A stretch of 33,912 nt of DNA from Phycisphaerales bacterium (GCA_003597935.1 QZJT01000008.1:1-33912), one strand, 5' to 3'. Shown: positions 23,877-31,880, counted from the stretch's first letter. The notes: generated by a model not told the origin, from the letters alone. Numbers and translations: made by a program.

Positions 23877-24383
23877 TCACGCCTTCATCCGCGTGCGAGT
23901 AGGGGCTATGGAGTCTTGGCTTGCCGGTCGCTGCTGCAGCCGGCGGATGTTGTCGTCGAAGCCGAGCAGGAAAAGGAACTGATCGTAGGCGGCGTTCTGG
24001 ATCAGCGCGCCGCGCTCCCACCGCGCGATCGTCGCCTCGCCAAGCCGCGTCAGGCCGGCGAAGGCGGCTCTCGACAGGCCGTGCTTCTCGCGCAGGGCGC
24101 GTATCTGTGCGGGTGAATGCACGCCGAGATGGCGGCACACGGCCTCGTGCTGCGCGTCATCGGCTGCGGCGTCGAGGAAACGGTGGCCGCAGGAGGTACA
24201 CGTTCGTAGCGGAACGTCGGCACATAGTTCGGCTGCGTCAGCCCCCTCTCCGTAGACAAACGGCTCGCGCCGCCACGTCATCTGGAGATCTTCGCCGCCG
24301 CGCTTCGGGCAGCCGCCGCCGGTGTCCATTGCGTCATCGGAGTCCGCCGTTTCCGGCGCGCAGTTGGTTGTATGGGGAATCAT
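23877..24383 (-). CDS. MqsA/YgiT-like antitoxin regulator with altered zinc knuckle
   Basis: A 168-residue protein of the type II TA MqsA-like family: an N-terminal zinc region followed by an XRE-type helix-turn-helix (IRALREKHGLSRAAFAGLTR, LGEATIARWERG). The second zinc knuckle is intact (CTSCGHRFLD); the first reads CPKRGG, where the second Cys expected of C-x-x-C is Arg (CGC instead of TGC, one base). Zinc binding by the first knuckle is therefore doubtful. ATG 24383 has GGAAGAA upstream; ATG 24329 is an alternative that removes 18 residues. No MqsR-like toxin gene is adjacent; the gene lies 110 bp downstream of the NACHT gene on the same strand. Confidence 0.75.
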   Translation of the reverse strand: MIPHTTNCAPETADSDDAMDTGGGCPKRGGEDLQMTWRREPFVYGEGADAAELCADVPLRTCTSCGHRFLDAAADDAQHEAVCRHLGVHSPAQIRALREKHGLSRAAFAGLTRLGEATIARWERGALIQNAAYDQFLFLLGFDDNIRRLQQRPASQDSIAPTRTRMKA

Positions 24384-24493
24384 GGGAGATTCTTCCGTGG
24401 GCTACTATAGCTTGACGTCGAGTCTGGACTACGACTGGCGCCCGAACGGTCTCCGCAAGCGTCGTGCGGTCAGCCGGCGATATTTGGTCCAGC

Positions 24494-27400
24494 TCATGAG
24501 GCACCACCGGGGCTGTCGGTGCTCGTCACCGAAAGCCGCCCCATCGTCGGCCGGATGATCTGAGTACGGTGGTGGTTGACGAGGTCTCGCAGAAGAATCG
24601 AATCCGCGTCGGTGAGCTCGCGTTGCCACACAAGTAGCGATTGTAGGCCGGTCAGGCTGGCAAGCTGTGCGCGACCCGCGTCGCGGAACGGTGGGTTGCT
24701 TACATAGAGCGACCGCAGGCCGGTCAGGCCGGCGAGGTGCGGCAGACTGGCGTCGGTAATCTGAGTCTGGATCAGGTTAAGTGACTGCAGTTCCGTCAGG
24801 CCGGCGAGGTGCGCCAGGCCCGCGTCGGTGATCTGGGTTTGGACGAGGTCGAGGGACTGCAGCCGTGTCAGGCCGGCGAGGTGCGCCAAACCCACGTCGG
24901 TGATCTGCGTATTGCTCAGGTCCAGCGACCGCAGTTCCGTCAGGCCGGCGAGGCGCGCCAGGCCCGCGTCGGTGATCTGTGTATCGCCAAGGGCGAGCGA
25001 CTGGAGTTCGGCCAGCCCAACGATGTGTGCCAGACCTGAGTCGGTGATCTCAGTTTGGATCAGGTTGAGCGATTGCAATCCAGTAAGGCCAGCGAGCTGC
25101 GTCAGACCTGCATCGGTGATCTGGGTCCGCATCAGATAGAGCGACTGCAGTCCGGTTAGGCCGGCGACGGAGGCCAGGCCCGCGTCCGTGATCTTGGTCT
25201 GGATCAGGTTGAGCGACTGCAGTTCCGTCAGGCCAGCGAGGAGTGCCAGGCCCGCGTCGGTGATGTGAGTCTCCATCAGGTCGAGCGACTGCAGTCCGGT
25301 CAGGCCGACGATGTGTGCCAGGCCTGCGTCGGTGATGTTAGTCTCCATTAGGTTGAGTGACTGCAGTCCGGTCAGGCGGACGATGTGTGCCAGGCCCACG
25401 TCGGTGATTTGGGTGCCGGCCAGCTTCAGGAACCGCAGTCCCGTCAGGCCGGCAACGTGCGCCATCGCCAGGTCGGTGATCCGGGTCGAGCCGAGATCCA
25501 ACCGGACAATCGCGGAGTAATCATCTCGGCTACCTAGCGGGTGGAGGTCCACGATCTGGCGCCGCCAAGCCTCTGGTAGCCAGGCAGCAGAGTAACGAGC
25601 TACCTTGGCTGGCTCGGACGTTACTCGCCGCAAAACCTCCGGAATCAGTAACGGGTTGATTGACTGGACTAGCTCGCCCAGCAGGCTCTGCTCATCCGCT
25701 CCTGTGCTTACGGCGTAGTCCTCAAGAGCACGCTCAGCCCGCTTCGTCGAAATCAGGCGCAGCGACCGCACACATCGCACCTTCTCTCGCAGCCGCCGGC
25801 CCTTTTTGTAACGAAGCTCGTCGACCACAGCATCACCCAAGGCAGCAAGCGCCTCCGCGTCCGCCACGGTCCGAGGTGGAAACATGCTTTCTCGCAGAGC
25901 GTCGATTCGGCGGGCCATATCCCTGCCAGGCTGAACGGCCACCTCACGCATGCGAATGGCGAGCAGGCGGCGCCGATGAGCCTCGCGGTCGACCGCACCG
26001 CCCTTCCTTCTGCGGTCCCTGCCGCTGTCCTCAGACCGCGCGGAACCAGGTGGTAAGACCTTCGCAAGGAGCCCGTTGACGAAATGGCTGGCGTTCTCGG
26101 CCGCGGCAGCAAACAGGCACACATTGGAGAACCCCGGCTGCAAGCACTTGTCCGCGAGTTCCTTCTGGCGACCCAGATCAATGAACCGCCCAGACGCCAG
26201 AAACTCCTTGAATGTATTATGAATGAAGTCGATCTCGTCGTCCGGGAGGGAACTCAACAGCCCGCCACGTTCGATGAGGGCGTTGGCGACAACCGCGGCA
26301 TCCTCGGCCTGAGCGCCCTTGCTGGTTCCGGTCACATCGCCACACGCCGCCCGCAGTGCCTGCCGGGGTGCGCTGGATTGGCCGCCACGGATCATGTCGT
26401 ACGCCAGGCGGGCGAGGATCGCCTTGCGCTGCGGATACGTCAGGCACCGGTACGCAGGGGGAAAATCAGCGAGTTTGAAATCCGGTGTGTGTTCTTCGCG
26501 AGAGTGAAGGAGCACCTTGCACAACTGCTCGACGATTTCGTACTGGCTGTCCGGGAGCTTGTAATCCAATTGCCCGCACAGGGCGCAGAGCATCGCGCAC
26601 ATCAGCGGATTGGCGGCCACCAGCGCCACCGGCGGATTGGCGCCTAGGTCATCCTTCAGCCGGGCCGCTTTTTCGGGCAGCGACTCGGCCTCCTCCACGC
26701 GATCCGATTCGCGCAGTTGCCCGCCGACCGCCTTGTGCCAGAGGTCTATCAAGGCGTTGCGGTCTGTCTCCGACATCGGGGCCACGCGAGCTTCACGGAA
26801 TCCTCGCTCCTCGATCCAGTCCGGATCATCCACCAGCGGGCGCGAGGTCACGAGGAACAGGTTGCCTTTGTCGCCGTAGAGCGTAAGCATTCCATCGATG
26901 GCCTTGTCGATGGCCTTGCGCCACTTGGGGGGGACCTCGTCGACGCCGTCGATGAGCACCAGCCCCCGCCCGGCGTTAAGGACATCCTGGACCCAGTCTT
27001 TCGGCGGCGAGCGTAGGGAGTCGTTGATCAATGAGGGGAAGGCCTGGCAGGACGGAATCCTGCCGCCGGAACACTTCCGGAGTGGAACGAAAAAGGGAAT
27101 GCGGCGCTGCCAAAATGGGAACAGCATCGATTTTGATACGTCTGTGAGCATGTGCCGCTTCAGGGCAGCCGTAATTACCTTGAGGGTGTCCCGGTCCGTC
27201 CCCTTTATGCGTTGGATCCAGCCGACTACGTCGAGGGCGTCCCAGTCCGTCCGCTTCATCCGGTTGGTCCAGCCGGCGACGTCGCCCAGCTCGCTGTCCG
27301 AAGTGTACCCGAGCATGGCTCGGAGGAACTTTGCGGCTTCGATCGCCGCCCACTTCAGCAGCGTCGTCTTGCCGCTGCCGGCGTCGCCTCGCACGAGCAC

Positions 27401-28162
27401 CTTGTTCCACCGGCTGGGTTCCATGCCGGCTAGCATTTCGGCGAACGACGTGGGCGCCTGATCCTGGCCGCGCTCATCCGTGAGGTTCAGCGACAGGTAC
27501 GCGACGGTAAGCCGCTGTTTGCGCTTTGTGCGATCGATGCGTGGATCGATCCCGAACAACTCCATCTCATCCAGCGCGGAGATGACCGCTGCGAGGTACT
27601 CCTTTTCGAACGCTTCCGCCTCTTCGCGCGGACCCTCTTCCAAGCGTTCCAACACCTCGCGAATCTGACGCAGCACCAGGTCGGCGGTATCGTGATAGAC
27701 TTGGGCCTCGCGGTTCCCCTGCTCGACCTTCCGCTTCAACCGGGCGACCTGCCCTTTCGTCGCGAGATTGGCGGGTGCCAGGGCGGCGACGATCCGCTCC
27801 TTGAGTTCCTCCTGGGTAATCCAATCCAGCGTGACACCCGTCTTGCCGTCGGCGATGTCGTTGATCAGTTGCAGGGCGGTCCTGTTCCTGGCCTCGAGCT
27901 TCCTGAAGATCGCCGCCAGTTCGGACGCTTTCCTCCTGTCCTCGGCGCTTTCCCACGCCTCGCTGATTCCGAACAGTGCCGCCACTGCGAACACGGCCGC
28001 GCCAGCGGGACCGCTGAGCCCACCCAGAGCCGCCTCGGCACCGGCAGTCGACAGTTGTGTGAGGAATGCTGTGAGTTGATTTGCAAACACGCCCGCCGTG
28101 AGCGTCCTTAGAGGCTTCAGTGCCCTTGCGAGAATGTCTGTGTCGTTCGACTTGTTGGACAT
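24494..28162 (-). CDS. NACHT ATPase with leucine-rich repeats (bacterial NLR-like)
   Basis: A 1222-residue STAND ATPase. Residues 1-~230 form an N-terminal region of unknown fold with a small-residue-rich hydrophobic stretch at ~40-66 (AALGGLSGPAGAAVFAVAALF) and a coiled coil at ~140-200. The NACHT core has Walker A GDAGSGKT at 259-266 and Walker B LVLIDGVDE (Asp about 405); the typical NACHT-associated helix FIHNTFKEFLASGRF follows. Residues 905-1192 are twelve 24-residue leucine-rich repeats. Bacterial NACHT proteins (bNACHT) and related Avs proteins are antiviral: they sense phage proteins through repeats and activate an N-terminal effector. That function is inferred here. The gene lies 49 bp downstream of an antitoxin-like gene on the same strand; no strong SD precedes the ATG. 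It appears slightly less GC-rich than its surroundings, consistent with transfer. Confidence 0.88.
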   Translation of the reverse strand: MSNKSNDTDILARALKPLRTLTAGVFANQLTAFLTQLSTAGAEAALGGLSGPAGAAVFAVAALFGISEAWESAEDRRKASELAAIFRKLEARNRTALQLINDIADGKTGVTLDWITQEELKERIVAALAPANLATKGQVARLKRKVEQGNREAQVYHDTADLVLRQIREVLERLEEGPREEAEAFEKEYLAAVISALDEMELFGIDPRIDRTKRKQRLTVAYLSLNLTDERGQDQAPTSFAEMLAGMEPSRWNKVLVRGDAGSGKTTLLKWAAIEAAKFLRAMLGYTSDSELGDVAGWTNRMKRTDWDALDVVGWIQRIKGTDRDTLKVITAALKRHMLTDVSKSMLFPFWQRRIPFFVPLRKCSGGRIPSCQAFPSLINDSLRSPPKDWVQDVLNAGRGLVLIDGVDEVPPKWRKAIDKAIDGMLTLYGDKGNLFLVTSRPLVDDPDWIEERGFREARVAPMSETDRNALIDLWHKAVGGQLRESDRVEEAESLPEKAARLKDDLGANPPVALVAANPLMCAMLCALCGQLDYKLPDSQYEIVEQLCKVLLHSREEHTPDFKLADFPPAYRCLTYPQRKAILARLAYDMIRGGQSSAPRQALRAACGDVTGTSKGAQAEDAAVVANALIERGGLLSSLPDDEIDFIHNTFKEFLASGRFIDLGRQKELADKCLQPGFSNVCLFAAAAENASHFVNGLLAKVLPPGSARSEDSGRDRRRKGGAVDREAHRRRLLAIRMREVAVQPGRDMARRIDALRESMFPPRTVADAEALAALGDAVVDELRYKKGRRLREKVRCVRSLRLISTKRAERALEDYAVSTGADEQSLLGELVQSINPLLIPEVLRRVTSEPAKVARYSAAWLPEAWRRQIVDLHPLGSRDDYSAIVRLDLGSTRITDLAMAHVAGLTGLRFLKLAGTQITDVGLAHIVRLTGLQSLNLMETNITDAGLAHIVGLTGLQSLDLMETHITDAGLALLAGLTELQSLNLIQTKITDAGLASVAGLTGLQSLYLMRTQITDAGLTQLAGLTGLQSLNLIQTEITDSGLAHIVGLAELQSLALGDTQITDAGLARLAGLTELRSLDLSNTQITDVGLAHLAGLTRLQSLDLVQTQITDAGLAHLAGLTELQSLNLIQTQITDASLPHLAGLTGLRSLYVSNPPFRDAGRAQLASLTGLQSLLVWQRELTDADSILLRDLVNHHRTQIIRPTMGRLSVTSTDSPGGAS
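24587..25450 (-). repeat. Twelve tandem 72-bp LRR units in the NACHT gene
   Basis: Exactly twelve 72-bp (24-codon) units with consensus GLT-LQSL-L--TQITDAGL. Units are highly alike in DNA as well as protein. Differences concentrate in the four positions between the leucines and TQITD (for example MET, IQT, MRT, GDT, SNT, VQT), which would lie on the exposed face of the solenoid; the last two units are the most diverged, as expected for a capping region. Confidence 0.9.
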
Positions 28163-28211
28163 CGATTTTATGGATCCCGCTCCCCTGCGCTAATGTTCCG
28201 CATGGGTTCCA

Positions 28212-28412
28212 TCAGGCCCGGCTCCGACGCAGTGACAGCAGGAACTCATCGAGCGAGTCCTCTTCGGGCCAGTCTCCGGCCAGTGCTTCGATGTCATCCA
28301 CGACTTCGACGCCCTGCATCTGGGCGAGTTCTTCGGCGGTGGCGCCCGACGAACCGACACGGACGCCGCGGTCTTCACCCGTGGCATTCACTCTTCCATC
28401 GTAGGCGTTCAT
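28212..28412 (-). CDS. Antitoxin-like small protein upstream of the NACHT gene
   Basis: A 66-residue acidic protein. Its second half, DDIEALAGDWPEEDSLDEFL, matches the C-terminal pattern of antitoxins found with PIN-domain (VapC) toxins in planctomycetes and related bacteria (GDWPE-D-DEFL type; recalled from family knowledge, not searched). The SD GGAAGG lies about ten bases upstream of ATG 28412. No toxin gene follows; instead, after 49 bp and on the same strand, comes the NACHT-LRR gene. Either the toxin has been lost and the NACHT gene inserted, or the small protein has been recruited as a regulator of the NACHT protein. Confidence 0.6.
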   Translation of the reverse strand: MNAYDGRVNATGEDRGVRVGSSGATAEELAQMQGVEVVDDIEALAGDWPEEDSLDEFLLSLRRSRA

Positions 28413-28647
28413 GATCTACCCGCCTTCCGGTACTTCTCGTGTGTCCCACCCAGTCTAGCGCGCTCGGACGAGCAACGCCAGTTCTGACCGGGTGATCGGA
28501 CGAGTCAGGCGGTCGGCGCGCCTTGCCGAACCCGGCTCTTTCGATTATTTTCACGGTGTTGCTGACCGGCCCCCAAGCGGGCCGTTTCCCAAGGGTGCTT
28601 CTCGCGAGCCGCGGTGGCGGTGGACGGGGGGATGCCGAGGACCAACC
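28413..28647 (+). promoter_or_regulatory. Divergent gap with candidate ygiQ promoter
   Basis: A 235-bp region between divergent genes. For ygiQ, TTGCCG (28523-28528), 17 bp and TATTTT (28546-28551) resemble a sigma-70 promoter. On the minus strand a TAGACT motif lies near the antitoxin-like gene but lacks a good -35. No gene is supported here. Confidence 0.35.
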
Positions 28648-30993
28648 ATGATTTCCGAACCGACGATGCCGGGCGACGCCCCGGCGGGTAAGACGATTCC
28701 GCTTGTTCAACTGGCCGTGCCGGGGGCGTATTGCGACACGCCGCTGCCGAAGCTGCCGCGGTTTCTGCACAGCGCGTCTGGCGAGCCGCGGGCTTCAGCC
28801 CGCGCGGACGTGCCGGCTTCGCGGCACGCACAAGGACGGGATGAGTATGCCACCGGTGAATCACCCCGAGGTGGCGACCGCACCGGTCAGCCCGGTAAAG
28901 GCCATTGTGGCGCTCGTTCCGAAGGACACTCCGCGCAGGCTAAAGCCCGCGGCACGCTGGGAACGTCCGCGCAGGCTGAAGCCTGCGGCTCGCTGGCGGA
29001 GTCCGTCCCCGCCCACCTGCGCCGCCCGCTGCCTTTGACGGCCGCCGAAGTCGCCGAGCGGGGGTGGGACGAAGTCGACGTCGTGTTCGTCACCGGCGAC
29101 GCCTACGTCGATCATCCCAGCTTTGCGATGGCGATCCTGGGGCGTGTGCTGGAGGCGGACGGGTTTCGGGTGGCGATTCTGTCGCAGCCGGACTGGCACA
29201 GTGCGGAGCCGTGGCGGACGTTCGGGCGGCCGCGGCTGTTCTTTGCGATCAGCGCGGGCAACATGGACTCGATGATCAACCACTACACCGCCAATAAGAA
29301 AGTCCGCAACGACGACGCCTATTCGCCGGGCGGGCGGATCGGGCTGCGTCCGGACCGGGCGACGCTGGCCTACTGCCACCGGGCGCGGGAGGCGTACAAG
29401 GGCGTGCCGGTCATCGCGGGGGGGGTGGAGGTCAGCCTGCGGCGCGTGGCGCACTACGACTACTGGAGCGATACGGTCAAACGCTCGATGGTGCTCGACT
29501 CGAAGGCGGACCTGGTCGTCTACGGCATGGGCGAAACGGCAATCCTGGAGATCGCCCGCCGCCTGCGCGACGGCGAAAAGCCGCGCGACCTTCGCAACAT
29601 GCGCGGCGTCGCGTACACGCTCGGCGCCAGCGAAACCGCGCCGACCGGCGACGGCGTCGTCACGCTGCCGACTTTCGACGAGGTCAAGGCCGACAAGCTC
29701 AAATTCGCCGAAGCGACGCGCCTCTTCCACGTCGAGACCAACCCCTACAACGCCCGCACGATTGTCCAGCCGCACGGCACGCAGACCGTCGTCTGCACCC
29801 CCCCCCGATTGCCGGAGTCGCAGGAGGCGATGGACTTCTTCCACGACCTGCCCTACACCGGCCGGGCGCATCCGAGCTACACCGAGCCGGTGCCGGCGTT
29901 CCAGGTGATCCGCCATTCGGTGCAGCTCATGCGCGGCTGCTTCGGCGGCTGCACCTTCTGCTCCATCACGCTGCACCAGGGCCGCATCATCCAGTCGCGC
30001 AGCAAGGAGTCCGTCGTCCGCGAGGTCGCGGCCATGAAGGACGACCCGGATTTTAAGGGCACCGTCAGCGACATCGGCGGACCCACCGCCAACATGTACC
30101 AGATGCGCTGCATCCGCCCCGAGATCGAGGCGATCTGCCGGCGGCTGTCGTGCGTTCACCCGAAGATCTGCCCGCTGCTGGGCACGGACCACAAGCCGCT
30201 CATCGACGTGATGCGCGAAACGCGGCAGCAGGCGGGCATCAAAAAAGTGCTGGTCGCCAGCGGCATCCGCATGGACCTGGCCCGCCGCGATCCGGAGTAC
30301 ATGGCTGAGCTGACCCGCCACCACGTCGGCGGTCACCTGAAGGTCGCGCCCGAGCACGTCGACGGCGGGACGCTGCGGCTCATGAAGAAGACGATGCCGG
30401 AGGATTTCGAGGAGTTCTCCAAGTCGTTCGACCGCCTCTCAAAAGATGCGGGCAAAGAGCAGTACCTGATCCCTTACTTCATCAGCGCTCACCCCGGCAG
30501 CGATATCAACGCCATGATAGACCTCGCCGTGTTCCTCAAGCGGCAGGGCTACAAGCCGGAGCAGGTGCAGGACTTCATCCCCGCGCCGATGGACATCGCG
30601 GCCTGCATGTACTACACGGGCCTGGATCCGATGACGAAGAAAAAGGTCTATGTCGCCCAGCACCTGCGCGACCGCAAGCTGCAACGGGCCTTGTTGCAGT
30701 TCTTCCGCCCTGAGAACTACTTTCTGGTTCGCAAGACTCTTACCCAGGCCGGCCGGCAGGACCTGATCGGCAACGGCTGCGACTGCCTCATCCCTTCGCG
30801 GCCGCCGAAGGCGGCGCTGGAGGCGCGTATGAGCCAGGCCCGGCGGGACATCAGCGGCGGTGCCCACCGTGGCGGCGGAAAAAACAGGCGGGCCTCGCGT
30901 GGCGACAGCCGGGACGGGGGATACCGCCCCGGCCGCAGATCGAGCGACCGCAGAGTGAAAAAAACGCGGATGAACGCGGATGAACGCGGATAG
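28648..30993 (+). CDS. ygiQ: YgiQ-family radical SAM protein
   Basis: A 781-residue radical SAM protein of the YgiQ family (function unknown, broadly conserved). The family N-terminus is intact from about residue 129 (ERGWDEVDVVFVTGDAYVDHPSF), then AGNMDSMINHYTA, a PVIAGGVEVSLRRVAHYDYWSD-type segment and the iron-sulfur motif CFGGCTFC (in MRGCFGGCTFCSITLHQGR), followed by KVAPEHVDGGTL and the C-terminal HXR-type region. Before residue 129 are ~90 extra residues containing three palindromic repeats read in frame; without them the N-terminus would be of normal length. ATG 28648 has GAGG at 28637-28640; the ORF extends to 28492, where residues look non-coding. The last eleven residues (KKTRMNADERG) are encoded by a dispersed AACGCGGATG repeat. 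Confidence 0.9.
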   Translation: MISEPTMPGDAPAGKTIPLVQLAVPGAYCDTPLPKLPRFLHSASGEPRASARADVPASRHAQGRDEYATGESPRGGDRTGQPGKGHCGARSEGHSAQAKARGTLGTSAQAEACGSLAESVPAHLRRPLPLTAAEVAERGWDEVDVVFVTGDAYVDHPSFAMAILGRVLEADGFRVAILSQPDWHSAEPWRTFGRPRLFFAISAGNMDSMINHYTANKKVRNDDAYSPGGRIGLRPDRATLAYCHRAREAYKGVPVIAGGVEVSLRRVAHYDYWSDTVKRSMVLDSKADLVVYGMGETAILEIARRLRDGEKPRDLRNMRGVAYTLGASETAPTGDGVVTLPTFDEVKADKLKFAEATRLFHVETNPYNARTIVQPHGTQTVVCTPPRLPESQEAMDFFHDLPYTGRAHPSYTEPVPAFQVIRHSVQLMRGCFGGCTFCSITLHQGRIIQSRSKESVVREVAAMKDDPDFKGTVSDIGGPTANMYQMRCIRPEIEAICRRLSCVHPKICPLLGTDHKPLIDVMRETRQQAGIKKVLVASGIRMDLARRDPEYMAELTRHHVGGHLKVAPEHVDGGTLRLMKKTMPEDFEEFSKSFDRLSKDAGKEQYLIPYFISAHPGSDINAMIDLAVFLKRQGYKPEQVQDFIPAPMDIAACMYYTGLDPMTKKKVYVAQHLRDRKLQRALLQFFRPENYFLVRKTLTQAGRQDLIGNGCDCLIPSRPPKAALEARMSQARRDISGGAHRGGGKNRRASRGDSRDGGYRPGRRSSDRRVKKTRMNADERG
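28782..28804 (-). repeat. P1 palindromic repeat, inverted copy inside ygiQ
   Basis: On the minus strand this reads CGCGGGCTGAAGCCCGCGGCTCG, matching the aroDE copy over 20 bases. A second hairpin, GTGCCG...CGGCAC, follows at 28810-28827. It is translated as part of GEPRASARAD. Confidence 0.75.
28933..29004 (+). repeat. Two tandem 36-bp copies of P1 inside ygiQ
   Basis: Copy A (28933-28968) and copy B (28969-29004) share GCGCAGGCT-AAGCC-GCGGC-CGCTGG. Both are read in the same frame as the aroDE copy, giving AQAKARGT and AQAEACGS. Because the unit is 36 bp, gain or loss leaves the frame intact. Confidence 0.8.
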
Positions 30994-31132
30994 GGAGTGG
31001 TGTGGGCGCGGGGCGCCTATGGGTCGTCTGTGCCGCCAGTTCCGGAGTCCCGCGGAACCGCCGTTCATTCCGTCTTTTCTGATCGGCGTTATCCGCGTTT
31101 ATCCGCGGTTCCGCGTTCTCTGTGCCTCTGCG
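30963..31132. repeat. AACGCGGATG tandem repeat and its inverted partner
   Basis: Three 10-bp units AACGCGGATG/A (30963-30992) supply the last codons and stop of ygiQ. About 90 bp further on, 31085-31132 holds an inverted copy, TTATCCGCGTTTATCCGCGG followed by CCGCGTTCTCTGTG. Together they can form a long hairpin. Similar sequences are dispersed repeats in many GC-rich soil and sediment bacteria (recalled, not searched). The rest of the 254-bp gap 30994-31247 shows no gene. Confidence 0.75.
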
Positions 31133-31247
31133 TGAGATCTTCAGACGGCGTCTACCCCGTCCGAAACATTGCAAGGCGGGCAGGCGCGGCTACCATGCCG
31201 GGTCGCCTGAATGGTCAGGCCGGATGGAAGGAACGGTCCCTGGACGC

Positions 31248-31823
31248 ATGAAACCCAAAGAGTTTATCACGGTGGTCTCCGGCCTGCCCCGCTCGGGCAC
31301 GTCGCTGATGATGGCTATGCTGGACCGCGGCGGCATCCCGCCGGTGCAGGACGGCGTCCGCGAGGCGGACGACGACAATCCCAAGGGCTACTACGAGTTC
31401 GAGCGGGTCAAGCGGATCGCCGAGGACAAGGCGTGGCTGCCCGCCTGCAAGGGCAAGGCGGTCAAGATGATCTCCCGCCTGCTGGTCGAACTGCCCCCCG
31501 GCTACACCTACAAGGTGATCTGGATGCGGCGCAACATCGACGAGATCCTCGCGTCGCAGAAGAAGATGCTCGTCCGCCGCGGCACCTACGACGCCAGCGT
31601 CAAGGACGACGACGTCCGCCGCATGTTGCTCAAGCACGTCGAGAAGACCCTCCAGTGGGTGAAGGACCACCCCTACGTGGACATGATCTTCACCCACTAC
31701 AACAAGCTGCTCGACGACCCGAAGGACGAGATCGCGCGGCTCAACGACCATCTGGGCGGCGACCTGGACGTGGCGGCCATGCAGGCCTCCATCGATCCGA
31801 GCCTCTATCGCAACCGTGCGTGA
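31248..31823 (+). CDS. Sulfotransferase-family protein
   Basis: A 191-residue protein of the PAPS-dependent sulfotransferase fold. The 5'-phosphosulfate loop is SGLPRSGTSLMM at about residues 11-22, and the 3'-phosphate-binding segment is YKVIWMRRNIDEILASQKKML, with the Arg and Ser expected there. The protein is short, lacking the extended C-terminal part of many sulfotransferases, but this size occurs in bacterial sulfotransferase-like proteins. ATG 31248 starts directly at the fold; ATG 31224 would add eight residues, and a longer frame to 31122 is unlikely. Acceptor substrate unknown. It is convergent with recQ. Confidence 0.82.
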   Translation: MKPKEFITVVSGLPRSGTSLMMAMLDRGGIPPVQDGVREADDDNPKGYYEFERVKRIAEDKAWLPACKGKAVKMISRLLVELPPGYTYKVIWMRRNIDEILASQKKMLVRRGTYDASVKDDDVRRMLLKHVEKTLQWVKDHPYVDMIFTHYNKLLDDPKDEIARLNDHLGGDLDVAAMQASIDPSLYRNRA

Positions 31824-31826
31824 CGT

Positions 31827-31850
31827 GCGGCGGCGGGCCGCGTCCGCCGC
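31827..31850. terminator. Hairpin between convergent sulfotransferase and recQ genes
   Basis: GCGGCGG (31827-31833) pairs with CCGCCGC (31844-31850), a 7-bp GC stem with a 10-nt loop in the 57-bp gap between the two stops. There is no T-tract, so a bidirectional terminator is only possible. Confidence 0.3.
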
Positions 31851-31880
31851 GGCCGGCGTCGCGCCCGCCCACCCTCGCTC

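Noticed and set aside
24587-25450. CRISPR or satellite array from the 72-bp periodicity
   Set aside because: The period is 24 codons and encodes a regular leucine-rich repeat within a long intact gene.
28492-28647. A longer N-terminus for YgiQ
   Set aside because: This part overlaps the candidate promoter and has no protein-like pattern; ATG 28648 has an SD.
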